Shown here: one piece after another, positions 43,059 to 51,002 of the stretch
Layout of the letters: each line of letters begins with the position of its first letter
How positions within the stretch are numbered: the first letter of the stretch is position 1
From: Kiloniellaceae bacterium
Lineage (GTDB): Bacteria; Pseudomonadota; Alphaproteobacteria; Kiloniellales; J153
Direction of reading: 5' to 3'
Length of the DNA stretch: 64,000 nucleotides
Assembly: GCA_021776175.1 (NCBI GenBank)
Contig: JAJFGJ010000002.1
Coordinates: forward strand, 124,001 to 188,000
Translations under genes and position numbers: made by a program
Notes under the pieces: generated by a model
Told to the model about the DNA's origin: nothing
Database searches by the model: none
The model's input: the letters and a program-made list of their open reading frames with translations, nothing else

Positions 43059-43127
43059 CTGGAGCTGGAGCTGGAGCTGGAGCTGGAGCTGGAGCTGGAG
43101 CTGGAGCTGGAGCTGGAGCTGGAGCTG
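43059..43127 (+). repeat. Hexanucleotide microsatellite (CTGGAG, about 11.5 copies)
   Basis: Eleven perfect tandem copies of CTGGAG plus a half copy. In the frame of the recombinase remnant just downstream it encodes alternating Leu-Glu and runs directly into that remnant. Perfect copies imply recent expansion by slippage. Confidence 0.95.
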
Positions 43128-43262
43128 ATGCCCTATGCGATCCAACACACGGTCGCCTGAGAAATGCGCACGCGCGGCGGGCCGGGGTGGGAGGTAACAG
43201 GTTTTCTTGGCCACTCCTCCGGTTTCCAGACGACCGAGCATTATACCAAATACAACACTACA
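43119..43262 (+). pseudogene. Tyrosine recombinase (integrase) C-terminal remnant
   Basis: The plus strand reads LMPYAIQHTVA, a TGA stop, then EMRTRGGPGWEVTGFLGHSS and GFQTTEHYTKY. This is the end of a phage/ICE-type tyrosine recombinase: the His-Thr box region (Arg replaced by Gln), the GFLGHSS segment and the catalytic Tyr motif TTERYAKY (here TTEHYTKY). Upstream sequence is replaced by the Leu-Glu microsatellite. A decayed integrase 500 bases from tRNA-Gln suggests that an integrative element once used this tRNA. Confidence 0.68.
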
Positions 43263-43287
43263 AACACTCTTGGGGTCATGCACTCTT

Positions 43288-43560
43288 GGGGTCAGGTCTT
43301 GCGATCATACACTTATGCTGGCGCCACGGCCCTGGATCTCGTGGCGCCGCACCATCTGGCTGACGGTGGCGTAGTACACGCCGAAGTGCTCAGTGTAGAG
43401 ATCGGGAAATGTCACCCGGCCCGCATCGTCGCGGTGAATCGCCGCACGGGCCTTGCCCCGAGCCGTTACATGATAGAGCGCACCGGGGAACTCGAGTCTA
43501 AGAGGGCGGATCATGTCCAAACGGTCTCTAATCTTGTGTCGCATTGCAAGACCTGACCCC
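43288..43560. mobile_element. RAYT-derived miniature element with 15-bp terminal inverted repeats
   Basis: GGGGTCAGGTCTTGC at 43288-43302 is perfectly inverted as GCAAGACCTGACCCC at 43546-43560. Between them lies an internally deleted REP-associated tyrosine transposase on the minus strand. A 14-base duplication (CACTCTTGGGGTCA) abuts the left end. The whole behaves like a non-autonomous element. Confidence 0.7.
43305..43544 (-). pseudogene. REP-associated tyrosine transposase (RAYT/Y1), internally deleted
   Basis: The frame starts with MIRPLRLEFPGALYHVTARGKARAAIHRDDAGR, the well-known N-terminus of the Y1/IS200-like RAYT family (His-hydrophobic-Thr region). It then jumps to TEHFGVYYATVSQMVRRHE, the C-terminal helix-turn-helix end. 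The catalytic Tyr and central fold are gone, so it is inactive. It is enclosed by 15-bp inverted repeats of the sort RAYT enzymes act on. Confidence 0.75.
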
Positions 43561-43754
43561 GTTTCCTGTGGTGGGGCTTTCCATAATTTCGTGTGAGAAG
43601 GTCACGGAATCGACAGGGCCGCCACTGCCTGAGGTCGCAAACATCGTCGTCGGCGGACACGACGTGATCCATGCCGTGCCACCTTGATATTTTCCGCCCA
43701 CATCTTTGCGAGGCAGATCACCTAATAGATAGTAGATCCAATAGCGTGAGAACT

Positions 43755-43828
43755 TGGCTGGGGCGCCAGGACTCGAACCTGGGGTCGCGGGATCAAAACC
43801 CGCTGCCTTACCACTTGGCTACGCCCCA
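43755..43828 (-). tRNA. tRNA-Gln(UUG)
   Basis: The minus strand folds as a tRNA. The acceptor stem is TGGGGCG/CGCCCCA with discriminator G and encoded CCA at 43757-43755. The D-arm contains TAGCCAAGTGGTAAGGCA. The anticodon stem GCGGG/CCCGC encloses loop TTTTGAT with anticodon TTG. The T-arm has GGTTCGAGTCC. The mature body is 43758-43828 (71 nt) and CCA is encoded. A decayed integrase lies nearby. Confidence 0.95.
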
Positions 43829-43897
43829 AAATGCCTGGGTCAAGCGGGCGAAACCTAGCGCCGATGCAACGCCTTCGCAACGCCCGCATCGCCTGGT

Positions 43898-44920
43898 TCA
43901 GTCCTCGCCCGCCTCGCCATCGCGCGGTTCGGCCACCAGCGCCGGGATTTTCGCCGGGGTCAAGGAATACAGCCACCCCAACCCCAGGCCCCAAGCCGCC
44001 CAAACGGCCTCGCGGCCGCGCCGGATCAGCGCGACCGCCAAGCCCAGCGCCGGGCGTCCGGACAAGGCATCGAAAATCACAACCATGACCGCCTCGCTGG
44101 CACCCAGGCTGCCCGGAATAAAGAAGGTCCCGGCGCGCACCAATTGCGCGGCGGTCTCGATGGCCCAGGCCTCGGCCCAGGTGATCGGCTGACCCAGGAA
44201 CCATAGAATGGCGTAGAGCTCCACCATATTGACGGCCCAGTTCGCCAGGGCCAGGGCCAGGGCCAGGGCGAAGCGCCCGCGCCGGGCGATATAGAAAGCA
44301 CCGAAGCGATCGTCGATGTCGTGGATGTGCTCGAGAAACCGTTCCAGGGCGGCGGCGAAGCGCCAGCGGGCGAACAGCCGGGCGAGGCGGCTGGCGGCAC
44401 GGCCGTGCTGAACCGCATAGAACCCGAACACCCCCAGGGCGAGGCCCCCTAACCCGGCGGCCACGGTCATGCGGAAGGTTTCCGAAAACCGCGGTTCGCG
44501 CCATATGAGGGCGAGGCCAAGGGCGCAAAAGGCGATCAGCGCCAGGAGATTGACCGTCTTGGCCATGATCAGGGAGGCCGCGCTTTCCCGGTATCCAATG
44601 CCGTGCGAGCGTTTGAGCAGCCATGCCTTGACGGGCTCGCCCCCCAGGGTTCCGGCCGGAACCACAAGGTTCAGCGCCTCCCCGACCAGGCGCACCTTGG
44701 TCACCCGCACCAACCAGGCGCCATCGAGCCGGGCGCTGGGCAGCATGAGTTGCCAGGACGCGCTGTCGATGACGAAAGAGGTGGCGAAGATCGCCAGAAC
44801 AGCGGCAACCCCAGAGAATCCGATCCCGCCCATGGCGGCCCATACCTCCGCCAGGTCGGCCTGGGAGAAGATGAAACCCAGAAGGACGAGACCCAGGATG
44901 AGCGCCAGGTAACGCTTCAT
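43898..44920 (-). CDS. Flippase-like (UPF0104/LPG-synthase TM) protein, HpnL-like
   Basis: The 340-residue protein has about eight membrane segments and the family marks LNLVVPAGTLGGEPVKAWLL, RESAASLIMAKTVNLL and RAGTFFIPGSLGASEAVMVV. It lacks the soluble LPG-synthase domain. Its ATG overlaps the stop of the hpnN-like RND gene. HpnL is a UPF0104-type protein found next to hopanoid genes, so this pair may serve hopanoid transport. The gene symbol is withheld because the general flippase-like family is broad. Confidence 0.75.
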   Translation of the reverse strand: MKRYLALILGLVLLGFIFSQADLAEVWAAMGGIGFSGVAAVLAIFATSFVIDSASWQLMLPSARLDGAWLVRVTKVRLVGEALNLVVPAGTLGGEPVKAWLLKRSHGIGYRESAASLIMAKTVNLLALIAFCALGLALIWREPRFSETFRMTVAAGLGGLALGVFGFYAVQHGRAASRLARLFARWRFAAALERFLEHIHDIDDRFGAFYIARRGRFALALALALANWAVNMVELYAILWFLGQPITWAEAWAIETAAQLVRAGTFFIPGSLGASEAVMVVIFDALSGRPALGLAVALIRRGREAVWAAWGLGLGWLYSLTPAKIPALVAEPRDGEAGED

Positions 44921-47547
44921 GGCGGACTTACGGGTTTAGCGCCCCGGCCTTTCTCGGCCCGTGCCAAGAGCGCCGGCAGAACAACCAGCGTCGTCGCCAG
45001 AGTCAAGGCAATGGCGACGGTCAGCAAGATCCCCATGCTGGCGGTGCCGCGATGGCTGGACAAGGCGAGCGCGCTGAAGGAGGCGATCGTGGTCAGGGAA
45101 CTCAGGACCACCGCGCGGGGCGTGCTGGTCGCGGCGAGCCCGCCGGCACCGGCATCGCGGGCGCGCACGACGACATGAATTCCACCGGCCACGCCCAGGC
45201 CGAACAAGAGCGGCAGCACAATCACGTTGGCGAAGTTGAAGGGCACGCCGAAGATCACCGTCGCCGCCACCGTCAGGAGCGCGGCCAGCAGAAGCGGCGC
45301 CAGGACCAGGGCGCTGTCGCGCGCGCTGCGCAACACGATCAACAGCAGAATGGAGATCGCGAACAGGGCGATCCCCGCCGCTTCCAGGAACGCGTGCACG
45401 ACCGCGCGCCCGGCCTCGGTAATGGTGATCGGGGCGCCGCTGGCGCTCGGGGCCAGGGCGGTCACCGCATCCACGAAGCGCCGCCGCGCCGCCGCGTCGC
45501 GCAGGTCCTCGCGCGGCACGATCTCGATCCTGGCCCGGCCATCGACCGTGAGGCTGCGGTCGCGCAAGCGTTCGGGCAGGTCTTCCAAGCCGACCGGGCC
45601 CGCTTCCAAGGCTTCGCCCAGATCGTCGATCCGCGACCGCAGCCCGCCGAGCAGGGCGGTCTCCAGGGTCTTCGCATGCCGGGGTTCCGGCCCAATTCCG
45701 TCCAGGGCCGCGATCAAGCGACCGGCCGGGGCGGCAAGCGCCCCTTCGGCCCGCCGCAAGCTGGCGCGGAGCCGATCCAGGGCACCTTGGCGTGGCCCGG
45801 CGTCGCGCGGCGCGGCGGCGCCCTGAAACAGCGGCAAGAGGAAGAAACTCATCTCCTCGATAAGCGCCAGTTTATCGTCCTGCTGCTTGGGGATGTAATC
45901 GCCGATGGTGATCGCGGCCTCGACTTCCGGCAGCCGCTCCAATTCCGCCGCCAGGGCTTCCGCTCGCGCCAGATCGGGGGCCAGCAGATCGGCGCTGTAG
46001 GGTTGCACGCGCGGGTCCCCGATCAGATCGTTCAGGGTCGAGACGGATTCGGTATCCGGGTCGCGCAAATTGAAGGGATCGTCATCGAAAGCGGCGAAAG
46101 GAAGCGTCGCCAGCGCGCCCAAGCCCAGGATCGCCGCCACCGCCAGGACCGCCCGGGGCCACTCGACCGGGGCCCGCCGAAGCGCGCCGCCAAGATACCG
46201 CGCGTCCGGGGCGCGGCCGCCACCCCGCGCGGAGACCGGTAACAGACTCAGAATCGCGGGCAGCACGGTCAGATTGGCGAACAGGGCGATGAACATGCCA
46301 GCGCCAGATATGAGTCCCAGTTCGGACAGGCCCCGGTAGGAGGTCGGCAAGAACGCTAAAAAACCGATCGCGGCGGCCACGGCGGAGAGCGTGAGCGGCC
46401 CGCCCACGCCGCGCGCCGCCGCGCGCAAGGTTTCATTCGACGGCACGCCGTGCGCGGCCTCGCGGCACCGCAGCACGAAGTGAATTCCAAAATCGACGCT
46501 GAGACCGATGAAAAGCACGGCGAAGGCAACCGAGATCAAGTTCAATTCGCCAACCGCGAGAGCCGCGAACCCCGCGGTCCAGATCAATCCCATGACCAGG
46601 GTGGCGAGAACCGCGAAAATCAGACGCGGCGAGCGCAGCCCCATGGCCAGAAGGGCGGACACCAGGACCAGGGACAATGCGCCAACCAGGCCCATGCCGT
46701 CGCGCACGCTGCGCAACTCCTCCTGGAACATGACCGGCGAGCCGGTCAGGCGCACCCGCACGCCGGCTCCCTGGTCCAGGCCCAGGGCAGCGGCGCGGCG
46801 GCGCACGGTCTCGATCGCCGCCGCCGCCGGCTCCAACGACGTGTAGTCCAATGCCGGCTGGGCCAATATAAGGTGACGCTTGTCGCGCGCCGCCGCTTCT
46901 TTCCCGCTCAAGATCGTGGACCACGCCATGGCTTGAACGCTATGCCCGCCGCCCGGCGCGGCGGCGGCGCGCGCGACTGCGGCCATGCGGTCGAGAATCG
47001 GCGCCAGGACCGCTTGCTCCCGCGAATCGAGTTCCTCGCCAAAAGCCCGGTCCAGAACCCGCGCCAGGCCGGACAGCGACAGGTCCCGGGCCAGCGAGGC
47101 CAAGAGCGGTTGCACCTTGGCCAAGCGGTCGCTCAAACTTAGCAAGTCGGGCATATCCAGATAGAGTAACCCGTTGCGGCGGAAGAAAGGATCCGCCTCG
47201 GCATAATAGACGCTTTCGAAGGCTTCTGGGCGCCCGCGCAGGTCCTGGGCCAGGCGCGCCGCCGCCGCGCCGGCCGCGTCAGGCGATTCGGCCTCGACCG
47301 CGATCAACAGCACATCGGTGAATTGGGGAAAGGCCGCGCGCATGGCGGCATCGTTGCGCCGGAACGCCAAGTCCTCCGACAGCATGTCGGCCGTGTCGGT
47401 GTTGATGCCAATCGTCGTGACCGTCTCGTAACCGGCGCCAAGGGTCAGCGCCAAGGCAAGCACGATCACAGCGGCTGGGCGCCGCGCCGCGCCGCCAACC
47501 CAAGAGGTCAACAATCTTTGGCCTAGACTGATCGCGGGCGTGGACAA
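44917..47547 (-). CDS. hpnN: Hopanoid-associated RND/MMPL-type transporter HpnN
   Basis: The product is a two-repeat RND protein of about 876 residues: a membrane helix (AVIVLALALTLGAG), a large periplasmic loop, five membrane segments (including LISVAFAVLFIGLSVDFGIHFVL), then a second loop and bundle (VIVLPLLFGLGVAGGIHVVV). HpnN carries hopanoids to the outer membrane in Rhodopseudomonas. The open frame reaches 47781, overlapping the divergent gene; a TTG at 47547 is preferred because it gives a normal N-terminal helix. Coupling with the HpnL-like gene supports the call. Confidence 0.78.
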   Translation of the reverse strand: MSTPAISLGQRLLTSWVGGAARRPAAVIVLALALTLGAGYETVTTIGINTDTADMLSEDLAFRRNDAAMRAAFPQFTDVLLIAVEAESPDAAGAAAARLAQDLRGRPEAFESVYYAEADPFFRRNGLLYLDMPDLLSLSDRLAKVQPLLASLARDLSLSGLARVLDRAFGEELDSREQAVLAPILDRMAAVARAAAAPGGGHSVQAMAWSTILSGKEAAARDKRHLILAQPALDYTSLEPAAAAIETVRRRAAALGLDQGAGVRVRLTGSPVMFQEELRSVRDGMGLVGALSLVLVSALLAMGLRSPRLIFAVLATLVMGLIWTAGFAALAVGELNLISVAFAVLFIGLSVDFGIHFVLRCREAAHGVPSNETLRAAARGVGGPLTLSAVAAAIGFLAFLPTSYRGLSELGLISGAGMFIALFANLTVLPAILSLLPVSARGGGRAPDARYLGGALRRAPVEWPRAVLAVAAILGLGALATLPFAAFDDDPFNLRDPDTESVSTLNDLIGDPRVQPYSADLLAPDLARAEALAAELERLPEVEAAITIGDYIPKQQDDKLALIEEMSFFLLPLFQGAAAPRDAGPRQGALDRLRASLRRAEGALAAPAGRLIAALDGIGPEPRHAKTLETALLGGLRSRIDDLGEALEAGPVGLEDLPERLRDRSLTVDGRARIEIVPREDLRDAAARRRFVDAVTALAPSASGAPITITEAGRAVVHAFLEAAGIALFAISILLLIVLRSARDSALVLAPLLLAALLTVAATVIFGVPFNFANVIVLPLLFGLGVAGGIHVVVRARDAGAGGLAATSTPRAVVLSSLTTIASFSALALSSHRGTASMGILLTVAIALTLATTLVVLPALLARAEKGRGAKPVSPP

Positions 47548-47704
47548 ATCGAGAAACCGGCGGTGAAACTGAATGCAAACAGCATGTCGCGGCTTATAGC
47601 CCCAGCCAAGGACGCGAACAACACGGGGCAGAGGTTGAATTTGACAAACGGCGAATCTTGGCTCACACGTATTGCAACAGTTTATTCGCTGCGGGAGACA
47701 GCGA

Positions 47705-48370
47705 GTGACAAAGGAACTGTACGCGCAACGCTTGGCAAGCGTCTTGGCGGTCCAACTCGCCAAAATTGACGCCAGCCCCAATCACGTTACCGCCGTCTCG
47801 CTCCTTTTCGGACTAGCAGGCGCCGGATTTTTCGCGCTGGGCGAGCCCTGGGCCGCGAACCTGGGCGCCGGCCTGTTCGTCATAGCGCGTTTCCTGGATT
47901 CCGTGGATGGCCGGCTCGCCGTGGTCGCGGACCGGCGAACGAAGTTTGGCTACTATTTCGACTACGTGACCGGCGTACTCTGTTACTCCGCGCTTTTCGC
48001 GGGCATGGGGATCGGATTGGCGGGGGGGCCGCTGGGTTCCTGGACCTATGCCGTGGGCGCCGCCGGGGTGACCTCGGCCATCGTCTCCGCGTTCCTGAAT
48101 CACAGCCTGGACCGCCTAAGCGGGCTCGGTGAAAGCGAGAGCGTGGGCTATCCTGTTTTTGGCGGTTTCAGTCTCGAAGACGGGATATTTCTGATTGCCC
48201 CGGTCACCTGGATTGGTTGGCTGACTCCCTTTTTTGTGTTGGCCGGGATCGGCGCCACTATCTATTGCCTGTGGACGCTTGGCCGCTTGCTGGTTACCCG
48301 CCGCCAGCGCCGCTCCCGTGTCAGACCTACGGCGAGCCGCCCAGGCGGCGCCAAAACAGGATCAGCATGA
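47705..48370 (+). CDS. CDP-alcohol phosphatidyltransferase family protein with degenerate motif
   Basis: The GTG at 47705 follows GGGAG with good spacing. The 221-residue protein has about five or six membrane helices and the family signature region LDSVDGRLAVVADRRTKFGY, YFDYVTG. Against the canonical D-x2-DG-x2-AR-x8-G-x3-D-x3-D, the Arg after Ala is Val and the last Asp, the usual catalytic base, is Gly. It may therefore have altered chemistry or be inactive. It runs divergently from hpnN, and its 3' end overlaps the convergent paralogue by 44 bases. Confidence 0.8.
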   Translation: MTKELYAQRLASVLAVQLAKIDASPNHVTAVSLLFGLAGAGFFALGEPWAANLGAGLFVIARFLDSVDGRLAVVADRRTKFGYYFDYVTGVLCYSALFAGMGIGLAGGPLGSWTYAVGAAGVTSAIVSAFLNHSLDRLSGLGESESVGYPVFGGFSLEDGIFLIAPVTWIGWLTPFFVLAGIGATIYCLWTLGRLLVTRRQRRSRVRPTASRPGGAKTGSA

Positions 48371-48929
48371 AGACCGCGAAGGCCGGGGCGCCCAGGCTGG
48401 CGGCCACCAAGAGCCCCTCCGCCTGACCAAGCCAGATCAGTAAGGGCAGCACCAAAAGGGCATCGTCGGGATCGAAGCCGGCAAATCCGCCGATTTCTCC
48501 GGCCCGGGCGCCATGACGCTCCTCCATTTTCATGACCAGCCACAGGATAGCGGCAATCGCGAGTCCCGCGGCCAGGCCCATGACCGGCGCCCAATCGCCA
48601 TGGGAGCCATGCCTGAGTCCGACACCCAGGCCGAAAAAAGCGACCGCGTTGCTAATGGTGTCGCTCACCAGATCGTAGCTATGGCCCCAGGGGCTGGTTT
48701 TACCGCTCTGGCGGGCCAGTTCGCCATCGGCCCGGTCCAGCAACATACCTAGCAGGAACAGACCGGCCCCAAGGTGACGCCACCCGTCGCCGCCCTGCGC
48801 CAGTGCCAGCCCGGCCGCCACCCCCACGGCCAAGCGCAAGGTGGTTATCTGATTGGGCGTCACCGGGGTCGCGACAAGGGGCCGTACCGCACGGCGCACG
48901 GTCCGGTGAATCCAGGTATTGTGGCTCAT
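48327..48929 (-). CDS. CDP-alcohol phosphatidyltransferase family protein
   Basis: The 200-residue membrane protein carries an intact signature, LLDRADGELARQSGKTSPWG then HSYDLVSD, matching D-x2-DG-x2-AR-x8-G-x3-D-x3-D. It begins with TPNQITTLRLAVGVAAGLAL, a typical N-terminal helix. Enzymes of this family make phospholipids or phospho-polyols from CDP-diacylglycerol or a CDP-alcohol; the substrate is not evident. It converges on a paralogue with a degenerate motif, with a 44-base 3' overlap. Confidence 0.85.
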   Translation of the reverse strand: MSHNTWIHRTVRRAVRPLVATPVTPNQITTLRLAVGVAAGLALAQGGDGWRHLGAGLFLLGMLLDRADGELARQSGKTSPWGHSYDLVSDTISNAVAFFGLGVGLRHGSHGDWAPVMGLAAGLAIAAILWLVMKMEERHGARAGEIGGFAGFDPDDALLVLPLLIWLGQAEGLLVAASLGAPAFAVFMLILFWRRLGGSP

Positions 48930-49063
48930 AACGGCGGAATTTAAGGCCGGAGCGGCCCGGCGGCAAGCGGCGCGCCATGGTTAAGTGATTTGCGAGGGTT
49001 AATCTGCATTTAAGACCTGGTCAGGCATCATGCCCCAGCCTTGTCACAGGAGGGTGGAGCCCC

Positions 49064-50116
49064 TTGACCGTGAAACAAAAATCGACCGTGAAACGTAAAC
49101 CTAAAGCCCAGCCGGCGCGAAAAACCGCAGCCAAGGCGGCCGCGAAACGTAAATCCGCGCCGCCCAAGGCCCGCGGCGCGAAAACCGTGGCCAAGAAAGC
49201 GGCCCCGGTCAAATCGGTGGCGCGCAAAGGCACCGCCGCGCGTGCGGCCCAAGGCGGGCCCGCCGCAAAACGCGCCAAGCCCAAAAACACCCTGGTCAAG
49301 GCCAAGAAAACCGTGATCAAGGCCAAGAAAACCCTGGCCAAGCCCAAGAAAACCGCCAAAACCAAGGCCAGGAGAAAGCCTGCCGCGGCTAAACCCGATC
49401 GAAATTCGATCGCCCAGAATGTGCCGCTCATCGAGGCCCTGGATCAGGCCCTCGCGGGACATAAGGCGGAGACTGCCGGGCAGCCCGGCAATAGCGCGCC
49501 CAGCCTCGCAGGCGAGTCGGCCGGCGATCAAGGACGGCCACCGGTGTGGCGCCCAGTTTTGGGCGAATTGGGTAAGGACCCGGCCGAAACTCCGGCACGG
49601 ACCAATAAGCTGGTGCCGACAAACGCGGTGCATACAACCAAGCGCCGGATGAAGCGCAACTCCATGCTGGGCCCGGTCTTGGGCTTGGGCGCCGTTGCCG
49701 CGGTCCTGGCTGTCCTGGTACTGGGAAACAACAATCATCCGCCCGATGTGTCGCCCCTGGAACGCCGTGCGGAAGCCCAACCCAGCGTGCCCTTGCGGCA
49801 AACGGCCAAGACACCGCGCGCGCAAGATCCCGCCAGCTTGGCTCAGCCCGCCCCGCCGCGCGATCGTGGCCAAGAAACCTCGCGAGAGCCGGATTCACCG
49901 CGCGACTTGAAAGTGCTGGAACTGGTTGAGATGGAACGTATGCTCGCGCGTCTGGAAATGGACCCCAGCCAAGCCGATGGGGTCGTCGACGGTCAGACCG
50001 TAACCGCCATCCGCACCTACCAGCAAATAGCCGGTCTTCCGGTCGATGGCGAAGCCACGCCGGAATTGCTGGACGACATGCGCGAAGTGGTCAAGATGAT
50101 GGACGGGGTCAACTAG
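49064..50116 (+). CDS. H1-like Lys/Ala-rich protein with TM helix and peptidoglycan-binding-like end
   Basis: The start is TTG at 49064, set by AGGAGGG at 49048-49054. Residues 1-115 are extremely basic, with Ala/Lys/Pro repeats (RKTAAKAAAKRKSAPPKAR, KAKKTVIKAKKTLAKPKKT), like bacterial histone H1-type or AlgP tails. A membrane helix follows (MLGPVLGLGAVAAVLAVLVL, about 210-230), then a disordered linker. The C-terminal segment DGVVDGQTVTAIRTYQQIAG, LPVDGEATPELL matches a peptidoglycan-binding (PGBD-1-type) fold. The layout suggests a membrane protein linking cytoplasmic nucleic acid to the cell wall; that is inference. Confidence 0.75.
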   Translation: MTVKQKSTVKRKPKAQPARKTAAKAAAKRKSAPPKARGAKTVAKKAAPVKSVARKGTAARAAQGGPAAKRAKPKNTLVKAKKTVIKAKKTLAKPKKTAKTKARRKPAAAKPDRNSIAQNVPLIEALDQALAGHKAETAGQPGNSAPSLAGESAGDQGRPPVWRPVLGELGKDPAETPARTNKLVPTNAVHTTKRRMKRNSMLGPVLGLGAVAAVLAVLVLGNNNHPPDVSPLERRAEAQPSVPLRQTAKTPRAQDPASLAQPAPPRDRGQETSREPDSPRDLKVLELVEMERMLARLEMDPSQADGVVDGQTVTAIRTYQQIAGLPVDGEATPELLDDMREVVKMMDGVN

Positions 50117-50117
50117 C

Positions 50118-50996
50118 CTAAACAACCGGTGCCGGGCTGATCCACCAGTCCGGCCAAGCCTCGCGAAGACGCGCCGCTGCCGCCGTGGCGGCCTCTTCAT
50201 CCTCGAATAATCCAAAGCACGTGGCGCCGCTGCCCGACATGCGCGCCAAATGACACGCCGGCGTGGCGCGCAGCGCCGACAGGATGCCGCCGATTTCAGG
50301 CACCATGAGGGCCGCCGGCGCTTCCAAGTCGTTCCCTCCCTCGCGCAGGCGCGCGGCGAGGGCCGGCACATCGCGCGGCGGATCGCGCCAACGCAGGGGT
50401 TTGGAAAACGGGCCCGCCCGGGACTTGAATACCGCCGGCGTCGAAAGCGGGATGCCGGGATTGACCAGGACAAACCAGAACCGGGGCAGATCCGGCGCTG
50501 GCGCGATCCGCTCCCCCATGCCGCCCACGAAGCTGGACCGCGCGGCCAGGCAAACCGGCACATCGGCGCCAAGCGCCGCGCCCAGGTCGATCAGGTCGGC
50601 CGTGGCCGCGCCCAGCCGCCAGTATTCGTTCAGGCCGCGCAGGGTGGCGGCGGCATCGCAGGATCCACCGCCTATGCCGGCCGCCACCGGAAGCCGCTTG
50701 GTCAAGTGTAAATGCGCCCCCGCGCGATGCGAAAAGCTCGCGCGCAGGGATTCGGCCGCCCGCATAACCAAGTTGGCCGAGGTGTCATCGCCCAGGGCGG
50801 CGGCGAAAGGCCCATCGACCGTTAGACTCAAGTCCGCGCCGGGCGTTATCTCCAGAGTGTCGCCGACCGCCGCGAAAACCACGAGGCTGTCCAGTTCATG
50901 GTATCCATCGGCCCGGCGGCCCGTGACGTGCAGAGTCAAGTTGACCTTGGCCCAGGCGTCGATACGCAGGGCGCCGCTAGAGCATGAGCCGTTCAT
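50118..50996 (-). CDS. ispE: 4-diphosphocytidyl-2-C-methyl-D-erythritol kinase
   Basis: The 292-residue GHMP kinase has WAKVNLTLHVTGRRADGYHELDS at the N-terminus, the ATP loop LPVAAGIGGGSCDAAATLRG, and the C-terminal motif ARMSGSGATCFGLFEDEE. It phosphorylates the 2-hydroxyl of CDP-methylerythritol in the MEP isoprenoid pathway, feeding ubiquinone/rhodoquinone side chains and hopanoids. It follows the TPR lipoprotein gene by 6 bases, a pairing common in alphaproteobacteria. Length and motifs are normal. Confidence 0.95.
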   Translation of the reverse strand: MNGSCSSGALRIDAWAKVNLTLHVTGRRADGYHELDSLVVFAAVGDTLEITPGADLSLTVDGPFAAALGDDTSANLVMRAAESLRASFSHRAGAHLHLTKRLPVAAGIGGGSCDAAATLRGLNEYWRLGAATADLIDLGAALGADVPVCLAARSSFVGGMGERIAPAPDLPRFWFVLVNPGIPLSTPAVFKSRAGPFSKPLRWRDPPRDVPALAARLREGGNDLEAPAALMVPEIGGILSALRATPACHLARMSGSGATCFGLFEDEEAATAAAARLREAWPDWWISPAPVV

Positions 50997-51002
50997 ATTG
51001 GA

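Noticed and set aside
43059-43127. Regular repeats considered as a CRISPR array
   Set aside because: The 6-base units are contiguous with no spacers; it is a microsatellite.
45052-46242. Long plus-strand frame opposite hpnN
   Set aside because: Antisense shadow, very rich in Arg, Gln and Gly, with no motif; the hpnN frame has typical RND helices.
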